DNA from: JAVKSL01 sp039583695
Lineage (GTDB): Bacteria; Actinomycetota; Acidimicrobiia; Acidimicrobiales; JAJPHD01
NCBI GenBank assembly: GCA_039583695.1
Contig: JAVKSL010000035.1
Location: 1 to 27,908 of the forward strand
Direction of reading: 5' to 3'
Length of the DNA stretch: 27,908 nt
Shown here: in pieces, positions 7,686 to 15,412 of the stretch
Numbering within the stretch: the first letter of the stretch is position 1
Layout of the letters: each line of letters begins with the position of its first letter
Made by a program: the position numbers and the translations under genes
Notes under the pieces: model-generated
Database searches by the model: none
Seen by the model: only the letters and a program-made list of their open reading frames with translations
What the model was told of the DNA's origin: nothing

Positions 7686-9462
7686 GTCCTAATTGCGTCC
7701 TTTGCCCGAGTTCCTTGTCTATAATATGACGCCGGGACAGCCCCGATGTCACCATCTCGCTACTTATTCGTAGCTGAGCCGAAAGTTGCGCCTTGATCTC
7801 AGCGCAGGAGGCCGGCTGGATGGGCAGAGCAAGAGACGGCACCTGCCATGCCGATGCAGCGGCCCGAACGATGCGGTCCGCAAGAGAGCTGGCGGGGGCG
7901 CTGGGAAGCGCGCGACCGCTCAGCACGGCGATGATCGCGGCGTCCGCCGCGGGGTTGGTCAGCATCCCGCCGTGGAAGGCAGTTAACACCATCGTCGGGA
8001 TGCCCAGCTGACGCCCGCTCGGGGAGGCGACCGCGTCGGCAAGAGGCAGGATCGCCCCTTGGGTCACGCCCGGAAGTGGGCAAGACAGCAGGGAGATCAG
8101 GTCGGCCGACCCAGCGACGATGGATCCAAGGAACGGGCTGCCCGGCGATAGCGGGATGGGCGACACCGGCTTGATCGCATCGGCGATGATCCTCAGGCTC
8201 TGCCCGCCAGCCAATCCCCAACCAGCAGTGCCTGCCCGCGGGTAGGAGACCCGTCCCGGCTGGATCAGCGGGCTGGTCATCACGAGGTAGCGGACCGGTG
8301 TGTGCCCGGAAGCGGCCAGGTAGGCCTTGGCAACGAGCGATCCTTCGCTCTCGGCGACAATGGCCACCGACTCGTGCGTGGCCGCGTGCAGGGACTGCAC
8401 TTGCAGCGCCATGAGGTGCTCCAGGTCGATCAGGGGCTGGTCCGTGTCGACACTCGAGTAGGGGAGCGGCGTCCCAGCGGGCCCCAGTCCCCGGTAGGAG
8501 AAGCGGCGCTCGAGGAAGGGACCGGGGAGGCCGGGGGTGCTCCTCCCGTTCCAGCTGGTGCCGTATCCGGCGACAACGAGGACAGCTATCCCGTTTGCAA
8601 CCGCACCCACCTTCCCCGCCGCAACCGTTGTTCCCACCTTCCCCGCCGCAACCGTTGTCGGTAAAACCGTCCTCGCCGGAGTCACGACCGCAAAACCAAG
8701 GGTTGTGCCGCCCACGACGACGGCCACGAAGCCGACCAGACCCACTGGCGCTACCGGGCGGAACCTCCGGTCGGTGGCAATGTCGACCACCGAGCCGACC
8801 AGCCCCAGCCATGTCTGAGCGTTCACCAAGCCCGCCACCCCAGCTACTGCAACTGCCCAGACCTTCGGGACGAACGAGATGATCGCACCCGATGCCGAGG
8901 CGACACCAAAGGCGGCCAAGATCCAGCAAATCGCCCGGACGGACAGGCTATGACGCGCCCACCCTGGCGCAATCGCCCCATGATGGAACAGCATGGCGAC
9001 AATGAGCGCCCCCGGGACGGCGGCGAACCAGAACCACGAGACGGGCGCGACGGCCAGGCCAAACAGCAAAGCTGCGAACGGCGCCAGCAACATGGCTGCT
9101 GCCAGGCTGAACAGTCCAGACCGGATCAGGCACGGCCCCAATCTGGGCCGCGGCGCCCCCGGAGGCCAGGCCTCCCTGACGCTGAGGGCTGTGATCACAC
9201 TGCGCCCGACCAGGAGGGCGAACCCCTCGCCAGCGACGCCAAGCCACGACCTGGAATACACAAGCAGCCAACGAAGATCATGGAACACACCGAAGGGGAC
9301 CACCGTGGTGGCTTGTGGGGCCAGGGCTATCGCCGAGGTTGGGCCCAGGACGCCGAGCAACGCAGCCTCCAAGAGATTTCCGCCGACGCACAGGGCGATC
9401 AGCGACTTATGGGCGCCAAGGCGATCCCGCTCAGGCGCCCCGGTGAGCGAGCTTGGTCCCAT
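7672..9462 (-). CDS. Large polytopic membrane protein with a C-terminal alpha/beta-hydrolase-like domain
   Basis: From ATG at 9462 the product has 596 residues. The first 260 contain several hydrophobic segments (for example LIALCVGGNLLEAALLGVLG, LFSLAAAMLLAPFAALLFGL, FAAVPGALIVAMLF), so it is a polytopic membrane protein. After residue 285 comes a soluble part that looks like an alpha/beta hydrolase: strand VLVVAGYGTSWNG, then VAIVAESEGSLVAKAYLA, whose AESEG resembles a nucleophile elbow (Ser about 372), then RYLVMTSPL, and near the end MVLTAFHGG, a possible catalytic His. A 27-bp tandem duplication encodes TTVAAGKVG twice just before the hydrolase part. The start is uncertain: GTG at 9468 is also possible, and neither has a good ribosome site. 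It lies 19 bp after degV and overlaps the ATPase gene, in one operon. No named family is recognised; enzyme activity is inferred. Confidence 0.75.
   Translation of the reverse strand: MGPSSLTGAPERDRLGAHKSLIALCVGGNLLEAALLGVLGPTSAIALAPQATTVVPFGVFHDLRWLLVYSRSWLGVAGEGFALLVGRSVITALSVREAWPPGAPRPRLGPCLIRSGLFSLAAAMLLAPFAALLFGLAVAPVSWFWFAAVPGALIVAMLFHHGAIAPGWARHSLSVRAICWILAAFGVASASGAIISFVPKVWAVAVAGVAGLVNAQTWLGLVGSVVDIATDRRFRPVAPVGLVGFVAVVVGGTTLGFAVVTPARTVLPTTVAAGKVGTTVAAGKVGAVANGIAVLVVAGYGTSWNGRSTPGLPGPFLERRFSYRGLGPAGTPLPYSSVDTDQPLIDLEHLMALQVQSLHAATHESVAIVAESEGSLVAKAYLAASGHTPVRYLVMTSPLIQPGRVSYPRAGTAGWGLAGGQSLRIIADAIKPVSPIPLSPGSPFLGSIVAGSADLISLLSCPLPGVTQGAILPLADAVASPSGRQLGIPTMVLTAFHGGMLTNPAADAAIIAVLSGRALPSAPASSLADRIVRAAASAWQVPSLALPIQPASCAEIKAQLSAQLRISSEMVTSGLSRRHIIDKELGQRTQLGHGNG
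8606..8658. repeat. 27-bp tandem duplication inside the membrane-hydrolase gene
   Basis: CCCACCTTCCCCGCCGCAAC plus seven further bases is repeated back to back (8606-8632 and 8633-8658, the second copy one base short of identity). It encodes a duplicated TTVAAGKVG in the linker between membrane and hydrolase-like parts and keeps the frame. Confidence 0.85.
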
Positions 9463-9481
9463 GAGCGCCACTATGCGGCGT

Positions 9482-10357
9482 CTATGTGACCAGGCTCGTC
9501 CGGCTGACCCCCGCTCGGTCCCCTGCCAGGGCCTCCCATTGCCAGGCAAGGCCGATCACCCCCGGCCCGGTGTGGGCCACCATGACCGGGCTGAAGGACT
9601 CCACCAGGCAGGTCACCGGTTTCGCCTCCGCACATATCACCCTGGCCAGGTAGCCGGCTGCCTCAGGGTCGAGCGCATGGGAGATGGCCACATGGAGACG
9701 AGCACCCAGCCCAGGTCGGGAGCGGCGCCAGTGACTGAGCAGGGCATCGAGGGCCCCGTCGCGGCTGAGCGCCGGCCGGAGGGGCTTTATGCCGTCCGGG
9801 CGCAGCTCGAACACGGGCCTGACGCCGAGATGGCGTCCAGCGCGCCCGGCCAGGTCAGGGATTCGCCCGCTCCTCACCAGGTAATCGAGGGTCTCCACGG
9901 AGGCCACCAGGCGAACCTCCTCGCGCGCCAAGCAAGCCACAGCAGTCACATCCTCGAGGCGCTGGCCGTCCCCCGCGGCTCGAGCGGCGGCCATCACCAC
10001 CAGGCTCTGACCGCCGGCAGCACTGTAAGAGTCCAGCACGACCACGCCAGCGGATTGCTCGGCGGCCAGGCACGCGGACTTGTAAGTGCTGCTCATCCGT
10101 TCGGAGACCGTGAGCACGAGCACCTCGTCTCCTGCCGAGCTCACTGATTCCATGACCTTGGCCAGCTCGCCCGGCGAAGGACCTGCGGTGTGGATCCCCT
10201 CGTCGAAGCGGCGAATGACCTCGTCCAGGGAGATCCGGTCCTCGCCGTACTCATGCTCACCGATGGTCAGCCGCATCGGGACCAGGTGGATCCCCAGGTC
10301 GCGAGCCACGGAGCGGGGTAGCGCCGCGGCGCTGTCCGTTATCACGGCGACAGTCAA
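9482..10357 (-). CDS. DegV family fatty-acid-binding protein
   Basis: From TTG at 10357 the protein is 291 residues, the normal DegV length, and begins MTVAVITDSAAALPRSVARD, matching the canonical DegV start. Other family features are LVPMRLTIGEHEYGED, then TAGPSPGELAKVME, VLVLTVSERMSSTYKSA, and ETLDYLVRSGRIP. DegV proteins bind a fatty acid in a buried pocket; FakB members present it to the kinase FakA for phosphorylation. No FakA gene is present here. The TTG overlaps the stop of the plsY-like gene (TTGA), so the two are coupled; GTG at 10345 is an alternative start. The neighbour is an acyl-phosphate-using acyltransferase family, which fits a shared role in supplying acyl groups to lipids, although that link is inferred. 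Confidence 0.9.
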   Translation of the reverse strand: MTVAVITDSAAALPRSVARDLGIHLVPMRLTIGEHEYGEDRISLDEVIRRFDEGIHTAGPSPGELAKVMESVSSAGDEVLVLTVSERMSSTYKSACLAAEQSAGVVVLDSYSAAGGQSLVVMAAARAAGDGQRLEDVTAVACLAREEVRLVASVETLDYLVRSGRIPDLAGRAGRHLGVRPVFELRPDGIKPLRPALSRDGALDALLSHWRRSRPGLGARLHVAISHALDPEAAGYLARVICAEAKPVTCLVESFSPVMVAHTGPGVIGLAWQWEALAGDRAGVSRTSLVT

Positions 10358-11076
10358 GGCCCGTCTCGGTCCATCACCAGCCGGTTCAGGCAAACCGCGA
10401 GACTTGGGTGCCCGGGGAGGTAGTTGCCCAGGAGGCGCTTGACCAGCATTGGCGCTACCAGCACCGCCGCGTCGCTCAAGCCGGTACGACCCTTGGTCAC
10501 CGCCAGGACAGGAAACAGAGCGAGCATTGCCCAAAAGCAGCCCGCACCGGTCTGTCTGAGCAGCCGGCCCCCACTCAGGCCAAGGCCGAGGACAGCGACT
10601 GCCTCTGGGGCGAAGGTGAGGCTGGCTCCGAGCGCCGGCGCCAATCCGCGGCCACCAGCACCTCGGAGCCACGGCGACCAGTTGTGCCCCGCTACGGCCA
10701 TGCCGCCAGCCATGGCGCGCAAACCCGGTCGGGCAGTGCCGGCCAGCTTGGCACCGATTGCACCTTTGGCCAGGTCCAGCGAGCCTGCCAGGACAAGCGG
10801 GCCAAGCCCGCTTACTTGATATAGCCCGCTTCCCGAGACGGTGCCGGTTCCGACCCGGCGAAGGTCGACCCCGGCCAGGGATAGCGCGGCCAGGTTGGAA
10901 AATGGCAGGCTACCGGCCAGGTAGGCAAGAGCCAGGGTGGTAGCGGCCGACCGGGTGGTGGCCGACCGGGTGGTGGCCGACCGGGTGGTGGCCGACCGGG
11001 TGGTGGCCGACCGGGTGGTGGCCGATCTGGAGGCCGGGGCGTGCCTTTGCACGCGTCTTATCGGGCCAGCGCTCAT
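10354..11076 (-). CDS. PlsY-like glycerol-3-phosphate acyltransferase with a repeat-expanded N-terminus
   Basis: The 240-residue membrane protein resembles PlsY, which transfers an acyl group from acyl-phosphate to glycerol-3-phosphate to make lysophosphatidate. Visible motifs are LAYLAGSLPFSNLAA (first membrane helix), GTGTVSGSGLYQVSG in place of the usual G-S-G-N-x-G-A-T-N loop, LDLAKGAIGAKLA, and GHNWSPWLRGAGGRGLAPALGA in place of GHxxPxFLxFxGGKGVAT. The motifs are recognisable but degenerate (the Asn of GNxGATN and a Lys of GGKG are changed), so it may be a divergent paralogue with altered substrate. Residues about 17-46 are Arg-Ser-Ala-Thr-Thr repeats ahead of the first helix. The start is ATG at 11076; GTG at 11052 would also keep the repeats. 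It is first in the minus-strand operon and divergent from the DUF2505 gene. Confidence 0.78.
   Translation of the reverse strand: MSAGPIRRVQRHAPASRSATTRSATTRSATTRSATTRSATTRSAATTLALAYLAGSLPFSNLAALSLAGVDLRRVGTGTVSGSGLYQVSGLGPLVLAGSLDLAKGAIGAKLAGTARPGLRAMAGGMAVAGHNWSPWLRGAGGRGLAPALGASLTFAPEAVAVLGLGLSGGRLLRQTGAGCFWAMLALFPVLAVTKGRTGLSDAAVLVAPMLVKRLLGNYLPGHPSLAVCLNRLVMDRDGP
10951..11025. repeat. 15-bp minisatellite, five exact copies, inside the plsY-like gene
   Basis: The unit CCGGGTGGTGGCCGA is repeated exactly five times with a degenerate copy on the left flank. On the minus strand it encodes Arg-Ser-Ala-Thr-Thr repeats near the N-terminus. Exact identity of the copies points to recent expansion, and a 15-bp unit keeps the frame when the number changes. 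Confidence 0.93.
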
Positions 11077-11197
11077 CGGGTCGTGCTACAGCTTCCCTCA
11101 GATGTGGCAAGCCAGCCAACTCGCCTGCACGCCGGCTGTGAGTGGGCTCGGCGGTGCACGAGCGCGGGTCTCAATTCGAGTCCCATAGGCTCAGGGG

Positions 11198-11710
11198 GTG
11201 CGCTTCACGATCAACCAGGCCATTCACGCGCCCAGGGAGGCAGTCGAGTCGGCGTTTGTCGATCCGGGCTTCTACGCCGCGCTCGGCGACATGGACGCCC
11301 TCGACCCGCCGGAGATCCTGAGCCAGGGCCAAAGGGACCCCGATGTGGTGGACCTCGTGATCCGCTACAAGTTCGTCGGGCACCTTTCGGCGACGGTCAG
11401 GCTCTTTCTCGAGCCGGCCAAGCTGAGCTGGATCGACCACTCCACGTTTCATCGTAAGGAGCACCGTATCGACTTCGACATGCTCGCCGAGCACTACCCG
11501 GACAAGCTGCGTTGCCATGGGACGTATCGCTTCGTCGCCGACCCTGCCGAACCCGCCCTCACCCATCAGGTGCTCAACGGCGATGTGAAGGTGATCTGGC
11601 CGGTGGCGGCGGCCCTGGTCGAGCGGGCGATCATCTCTGGGCTCACCCAGCACCTGGTCCAGGAGGCCGCGCTGGTCGAGCGTTGGAGCACCCGCCAGCT
11701 CAACCGTTGA
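11198..11710 (+). CDS. DUF2505 protein (START/SRPBCC-like fold)
   Basis: The 170-residue product (MRFTINQAIHAPREAVESAF...) matches the actinobacterial DUF2505 family: a coil-poor alpha/beta protein with the AVESAFVDPGFYAALGDMDALDPPEIL opening, VRLFLEPAKLSWIDHSTF in the middle and a C-terminal helix VERAIISGLTQHLVQEAALVERW. The family is related to START/SRPBCC lipid-binding folds, and its biological role is not known. The GTG start at 11198 is preceded by an AGGGGG run a little too close for an ideal ribosome site. The gene is divergent from the plsY operon and convergent with the aminotransferase gene, overlapping it by 11 bases at 11700-11710. Confidence 0.85.
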   Translation: MRFTINQAIHAPREAVESAFVDPGFYAALGDMDALDPPEILSQGQRDPDVVDLVIRYKFVGHLSATVRLFLEPAKLSWIDHSTFHRKEHRIDFDMLAEHYPDKLRCHGTYRFVADPAEPALTHQVLNGDVKVIWPVAAALVERAIISGLTQHLVQEAALVERWSTRQLNR

Positions 11711-13079
11711 GGGCCTGTCTGACCAGCGTGCGCCCAAAGTCCCACATGAGCCCCGTACCCCGGTGCGCGTCGTCCATGACCGCGGCGAAGGCCTCGAGAA
11801 ACACGGCCACCTCGGCATCGCCGATCATCAGTGGCGGGAGCAGCTTGATCACGTCCATGTGATCCCCGGCGACCTGGGTCAAGATGTGGTGGCGGGCGTA
11901 CAGCGGGACCACCACCATCTGGGCGAACAGGCCCCGGCGGGCGGCCGAGAGCATGTTCCACCCGGTGCGCAGCTTTAGCGAACGGGGCTTGGCGAACTCC
12001 ATGCCGACCATCAGGCCGCGACCCCGCACCTCGGACAGCAGCTCGTAGCGCTCCAGCATCGGGCGCAAGCCTTCCATCACCGCGCCGCCCAGCCGGGCCG
12101 CGTTGGCGACCAAGCCCTCGTCGTCGATGACCGCCAGCGTCGCCAGCCCGGCGGCCATAGCCAGCGCGTTGGCCCCGAACGTCGAGTCGTGCACCATCAC
12201 CCGGTCCATGCTCGACCACGTCCGGTCGAAGATCCACCCCCGGGCCAGGGTTGCGCCCACCGGCACGTAGCCCCCGGACAGGGCTTTGGCCACGCAGACT
12301 ATGTCTGGCGTCACCCCCTCGTGCTCGTAGGCCCAAAATCGACCCGTGCGTCCCATCCCGGTCTGCACCTCGTCACAGATCAGCAGGGCTCCTTGCTCGT
12401 TCAGGGCCGCCGCCGCCGCCGCCAGCCACCCAGCCGGGGGGACGTGGACGCCCTTTCCCTGGATCGGCTCCACGCACAACGCCGCGACGTCGCCCCGGCG
12501 CAGCTCGCGCTCCAGCGCATCGAGGTCCCCGAAGGCGATCGCCGTGTCGGGGAGCAAGGGGCCGAAGCCCCGCCTGAACTCCTCAGAGCCGTTCAGCGAC
12601 AGCGAGCCCACGGTGAGCCCGTGAAAGGCGTGGGTGCAATAGAGGACCCTGCTCCGACCCGTCGCGCAGCGGGCCAGCTTGAGCGCCGCTTCCACCGCCT
12701 CGGTCCCGCTGTTGGAGAAGTACACCCGCTCCATTCCCGGTGTCCGGGCCAGAAGTGCCTCGGCCAACAGCCCAGGCAGCAGGGCGCAGTCGAACTGCAC
12801 CAGGTCGGCAAGCTCGGCGTCGAGCGCATCGTGGAGCGCCCGGCGGACGACTGGGTGGTCGTGACCCACCCCGAACACGCCGAACCCAGCCAGCAGGTCC
12901 AGGTAGCGCTGGCCGGCACCGTCGTACAGCCAGGCCCCCTGGGCCCGCTCGTAGACGGTGTCGAAGCCGATGGCGTGCAGCGTACGGGGCAGCTGAGGGT
13001 TGAGGTAGTGGGCGTGGAGCGCATACCCCTCGCCCCGGCGGGTGGCCAGCAGGCCGGCTAGATCGAATCCCATCCCCAT
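11700..13079 (-). CDS. Class III pyridoxal-phosphate aminotransferase
   Basis: From ATG at 13079 the protein is 459 residues (MGMGFDLAGL...). It is a fold-type I class III aminotransferase: WLYDGAGQRYLDLLAGFGVFGVGHDHP opens the fold, SNSGTEAVEAALKLAR (122-137) binds the cofactor phosphate, CDEVQTGMGRTGRFWAYEH (235-253) supplies the cofactor Asp236, and VAKALSGGY contains the Schiff-base Lys265. Such enzymes use omega-amino or alpha-amino donors (ornithine, lysine, beta-alanine, putrescine, aminoisobutyrate); sequence alone does not decide. An ATG at 13073 is an alternative start; the much longer frame upstream overlaps the MarR gene and is not believed. Being divergent from the MarR-icmAB cluster suggests a linked catabolic role, but this is an inference. 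Confidence 0.9.
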   Translation of the reverse strand: MGMGFDLAGLLATRRGEGYALHAHYLNPQLPRTLHAIGFDTVYERAQGAWLYDGAGQRYLDLLAGFGVFGVGHDHPVVRRALHDALDAELADLVQFDCALLPGLLAEALLARTPGMERVYFSNSGTEAVEAALKLARCATGRSRVLYCTHAFHGLTVGSLSLNGSEEFRRGFGPLLPDTAIAFGDLDALERELRRGDVAALCVEPIQGKGVHVPPAGWLAAAAAALNEQGALLICDEVQTGMGRTGRFWAYEHEGVTPDIVCVAKALSGGYVPVGATLARGWIFDRTWSSMDRVMVHDSTFGANALAMAAGLATLAVIDDEGLVANAARLGGAVMEGLRPMLERYELLSEVRGRGLMVGMEFAKPRSLKLRTGWNMLSAARRGLFAQMVVVPLYARHHILTQVAGDHMDVIKLLPPLMIGDAEVAVFLEAFAAVMDDAHRGTGLMWDFGRTLVRQALNG

Positions 13080-13134
13080 AGTCTGGCGCATTCGAGACCT
13101 GCGCGCCTCACCGAATCCAAGGAATCTTTCCCAG

Positions 13135-13178
13135 TGGTCCGTGGCCTCAGTGCCCACTAGGGACCAGTTGCGGACCAG
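13135..13178. promoter_or_regulatory. GGACCAG repeats in the aminotransferase/marR divergent promoter region (candidate MarR sites)
   Basis: GGACCAG occurs at 13161-13167 and 13172-13178, an 11-bp spacing of about one helical turn. The reverse complement TGGTCCG is at 13135-13141 and pairs with CGGACCA at 13171-13177. They sit 28-71 bp ahead of the marR start, where an operator would be expected. Binding is unproven. Confidence 0.4.
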
Positions 13179-13205
13179 CGGCGGGTCCCGCGGGGCGCTA
13201 CGGTC

Positions 13206-13727
13206 GTGTCGATGCCCAACGGCCCGCTCTCGTTCGACCCAATCGCGGAGGCTCGGCGCCAGTGGGTGCAGCGCTGGGAGGGCGCGGACGCCATGGCTGC
13301 GGCCACCTCGATCATGCGGGTTCAACAAATCGTGCTCAGTGCGGTGGACAAGGCCCTGGCCGACCTCGGCCTCACCTTTGCCCGCTACGAGGCCCTGGTC
13401 CTGCTGCACTTCAGCCGCCGGGGGTCGCTGCCTCTGGGCAAGATGGGCGAGCGGCTGCAGGTGCACCCCACCAGCGTGACCAACCTCATCGACCGTCTGG
13501 AGCGACAGGGTCTGGTGCGCCGGGCCCGGCATCCGAGCGACAGACGGACCACCCTCGCCGAGATCACCGATTCGGGACGGGTGCTGGTCGAGCGGGCGAC
13601 TGAGGCGGTGGTGGCGACCGGCTTTGCGATGGAGGGACTGTCGGGGGACGATCTGGAAGCGCTGACGGCGATCTTGCGAAAGGTCAGGGTGCACGCAGGG
13701 GACTTCGAGGAGGACCCGCCGCGATAG
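13206..13727 (+). CDS. MarR-family transcriptional regulator
   Basis: The 173-residue protein shows the MarR winged helix: VLLHFSRRGSLPLGKMGERLQVHPTSVTNLIDRLERQGLVRR, with the wing RHPSDRRTTLAEITDSG. Helices flanking it (residues about 25-60 and 125-165) would form the dimer interface. MarR proteins are usually repressors released by a small ligand. It lies 25 bp upstream of icmA on the same strand and is divergent from the aminotransferase gene, so it is likely to regulate both, possibly in response to an acyl-CoA or a branched-chain acid. The start is GTG at 13206, with ATG at 13212 as an equally plausible alternative. Confidence 0.92.
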   Translation: MSMPNGPLSFDPIAEARRQWVQRWEGADAMAAATSIMRVQQIVLSAVDKALADLGLTFARYEALVLLHFSRRGSLPLGKMGERLQVHPTSVTNLIDRLERQGLVRRARHPSDRRTTLAEITDSGRVLVERATEAVVATGFAMEGLSGDDLEALTAILRKVRVHAGDFEEDPPR

Positions 13728-13752
13728 TAGGACATCCGAGTAATGTGGGGAT

Positions 13753-15411
13753 GTGAGCGTCAGGGAGGAGTGGCAGGAGGCGTACGGGTCTTCCGAGCTG
13801 CGCGACGCCGACTTTGCCACCATGTCGGGGATCCCGCTTGAGCCGGTCTATGGCCTGGAGGGTGCGCCGGGTGCGCCGGGGACAGCGGAGGCCGAGGCGC
13901 CGGGGGTGTATCCCTACACCAGGGGCCCCTATGCGTCGATGTACCGGAGCAAGTTCTGGACCATGCGGATGTTCGCCGGCTTTGGCACGGCCATCGAGAC
14001 CAACTGGCGCTTCAAGGAGCTGCTGGCGTCGGGGGCGGATGGCCTGTCCACCGCTTTCGACATGCCTACCCTGCTGGGCCTGGACTCCGACGACCCGCGG
14101 TCCGTGGGCGAGGTGGGCCGTTGCGGGGTGGCGGTGGACACCCTCGCGGACGTGGAGGACATCTTCGACGGGATCGACCTCTCGGCGGTGACGGTCTCCA
14201 TGACCATCAACTCCCCGGCAGCGGTGATGCTGGCAATGTACGCTGCCGCCGCCGAGGCCTCCGGGGTGCCCCGGGCCCGTCTGGGGGGAACCCTGCAAAA
14301 TGACATCCTGAAGGAGTACCAGGCCCAGAAAGAGTATGTCTTCCCGCCCCGCCCCAGCATGCGCCTGGTGGCCGACACGATCGCGTGGTGCGCGGCCGAG
14401 ATGCCCCGGTGGCACCCGGTGTCGATCTCCGGCTACCACATCCGCGAGGCCGGAGCGACCGCAGCGCAGGAGCTGGCGTTCACCCTGGCCAACGGTTTTG
14501 CCTATGTGGAGGCGGGCCTGGCGCGGGGCATGGAGGTGGAGGAGGTGGTGCACCGGATGTCGTTCTTCTTCAATGCCCACATCGACCTGTTCGAGGAGGT
14601 GGCCAAGTACCGGGCGGCGCGGCGGCTCTGGGCCCGCTGGATGCACGATCGCTACGGGGCACGGGAGGTGGCATCACTGGCTCTGCGCTTCCACTGCCAG
14701 ACCGCGGGTGTCTCTCTGACGGCTCAGCAGCCCGAGCTGAACATCGTGCGCACGGCCATCGAGGCTTTGGCCGGGGTGCTCGGGGGGGCGCAGAGCCTGC
14801 ACACCAATGCCATGGACGAGGCGATGGCGCTGCCCTCCGCACGGGCTGCCCGGATAGCCCTACGGACCCAGCAGGTCCTGGCGCACGAGACCGGGGTGGC
14901 CAATGTGGCTGACCCGCTCGGGGGTTGCTGGCTGGTGGAGTCGCTAACCGACGAGCTGGAGCGGCGCGCCTCGGAGGTGTTCGCCCACATTGAGCGCCTG
15001 GGCGATGGCTCGATGCTGGAGGGGGTCCTGGCCGGGATCGAGGAGGGCTGGTTCCAGGGAGAGCTGGCGGACTCGGCGTACCGCCTGGAGCGCCAGCTCA
15101 GCTCGGCCCGCAGGATCGTGGTGGGGGTCAATGCATATACCGAGGGTAACGACGAGGCGCCTATCGAGTGCGAATCGGTGGGCCCCGACGACGAGGCGCG
15201 CCAGGTGAAGCGCCTCTCGACCGTCCGGGCGCGCCGGGACGAGGGGGCCGTGGTCTTGGCCCTGGACTCGCTTCGCGCCGCCGCCGCCGATCCCACAGTG
15301 AATCTGATGCCCTTGTTACTGGGGGCAGTGCGCACCTACGCCAGCATTGGCGAGGTGATGGGCGCACTGGCCGACGTGTTCGGGCGCTACGTCGAGAACC
15401 CCCGGATCTGA
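13753..15411 (+). CDS. icmA: Isobutyryl-CoA mutase large subunit (acyl-CoA mutase, MCM superfamily)
   Basis: The 552-residue protein has the TIM-barrel substrate domain of methylmalonyl-CoA mutases and no B12-binding domain, matching the split IcmA type (Streptomyces IcmA is about 566). Matched against Propionibacterium MutB, the residue contacting the substrate carboxylate, Tyr89, is Phe74 here (WTMRMFAGFGTA), and Arg207 is Gln192 (KEYQAQKEYVFPP). The conserved His244 is present as His229 (SGYHI). Phe and Gln at these positions are the signature of isobutyryl-CoA mutase, which interconverts isobutyryl-CoA and n-butyryl-CoA with adenosylcobalamin. The start is GTG at 13753 because an ATG two bases earlier is out of frame. 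The stop is one base before the small-subunit start. A GTPase chaperone is not present nearby. Specificity is inferred from residues only. Confidence 0.8.
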   Translation: MSVREEWQEAYGSSELRDADFATMSGIPLEPVYGLEGAPGAPGTAEAEAPGVYPYTRGPYASMYRSKFWTMRMFAGFGTAIETNWRFKELLASGADGLSTAFDMPTLLGLDSDDPRSVGEVGRCGVAVDTLADVEDIFDGIDLSAVTVSMTINSPAAVMLAMYAAAAEASGVPRARLGGTLQNDILKEYQAQKEYVFPPRPSMRLVADTIAWCAAEMPRWHPVSISGYHIREAGATAAQELAFTLANGFAYVEAGLARGMEVEEVVHRMSFFFNAHIDLFEEVAKYRAARRLWARWMHDRYGAREVASLALRFHCQTAGVSLTAQQPELNIVRTAIEALAGVLGGAQSLHTNAMDEAMALPSARAARIALRTQQVLAHETGVANVADPLGGCWLVESLTDELERRASEVFAHIERLGDGSMLEGVLAGIEEGWFQGELADSAYRLERQLSSARRIVVGVNAYTEGNDEAPIECESVGPDDEARQVKRLSTVRARRDEGAVVLALDSLRAAAADPTVNLMPLLLGAVRTYASIGEVMGALADVFGRYVENPRI

Positions 15412-15412
15412 C

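Noticed and set aside
7720..7735. TATAAT-like box on the plus strand
   Set aside because: It lies inside the 3' end of the minus-strand hydrolase gene, has no properly spaced -35 box, and no plus-strand gene starts after it.
10937..11188. Plus-strand frame of repeated Ala-Asp-Arg-Val-Val across the minisatellite
   Set aside because: It is a shadow of the repeat within the plsY-like gene and has no family features.
11150..11190. A tRNA-like T-arm sequence (TTCGAGTCCC) upstream of the DUF2505 gene
   Set aside because: No acceptor, D or anticodon stems could be paired around it.
13080..13823. Long N-terminal extension of the aminotransferase
   Set aside because: It covers the promoter region and the marR gene on the other strand and does not match class III aminotransferases.
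13753..15411. 2-hydroxyisobutyryl-CoA mutase as identity of the large mutase subunit
   Set aside because: That enzyme has Ile at the position that is Phe74 here; the Phe/Gln pair fits isobutyryl-CoA mutase.
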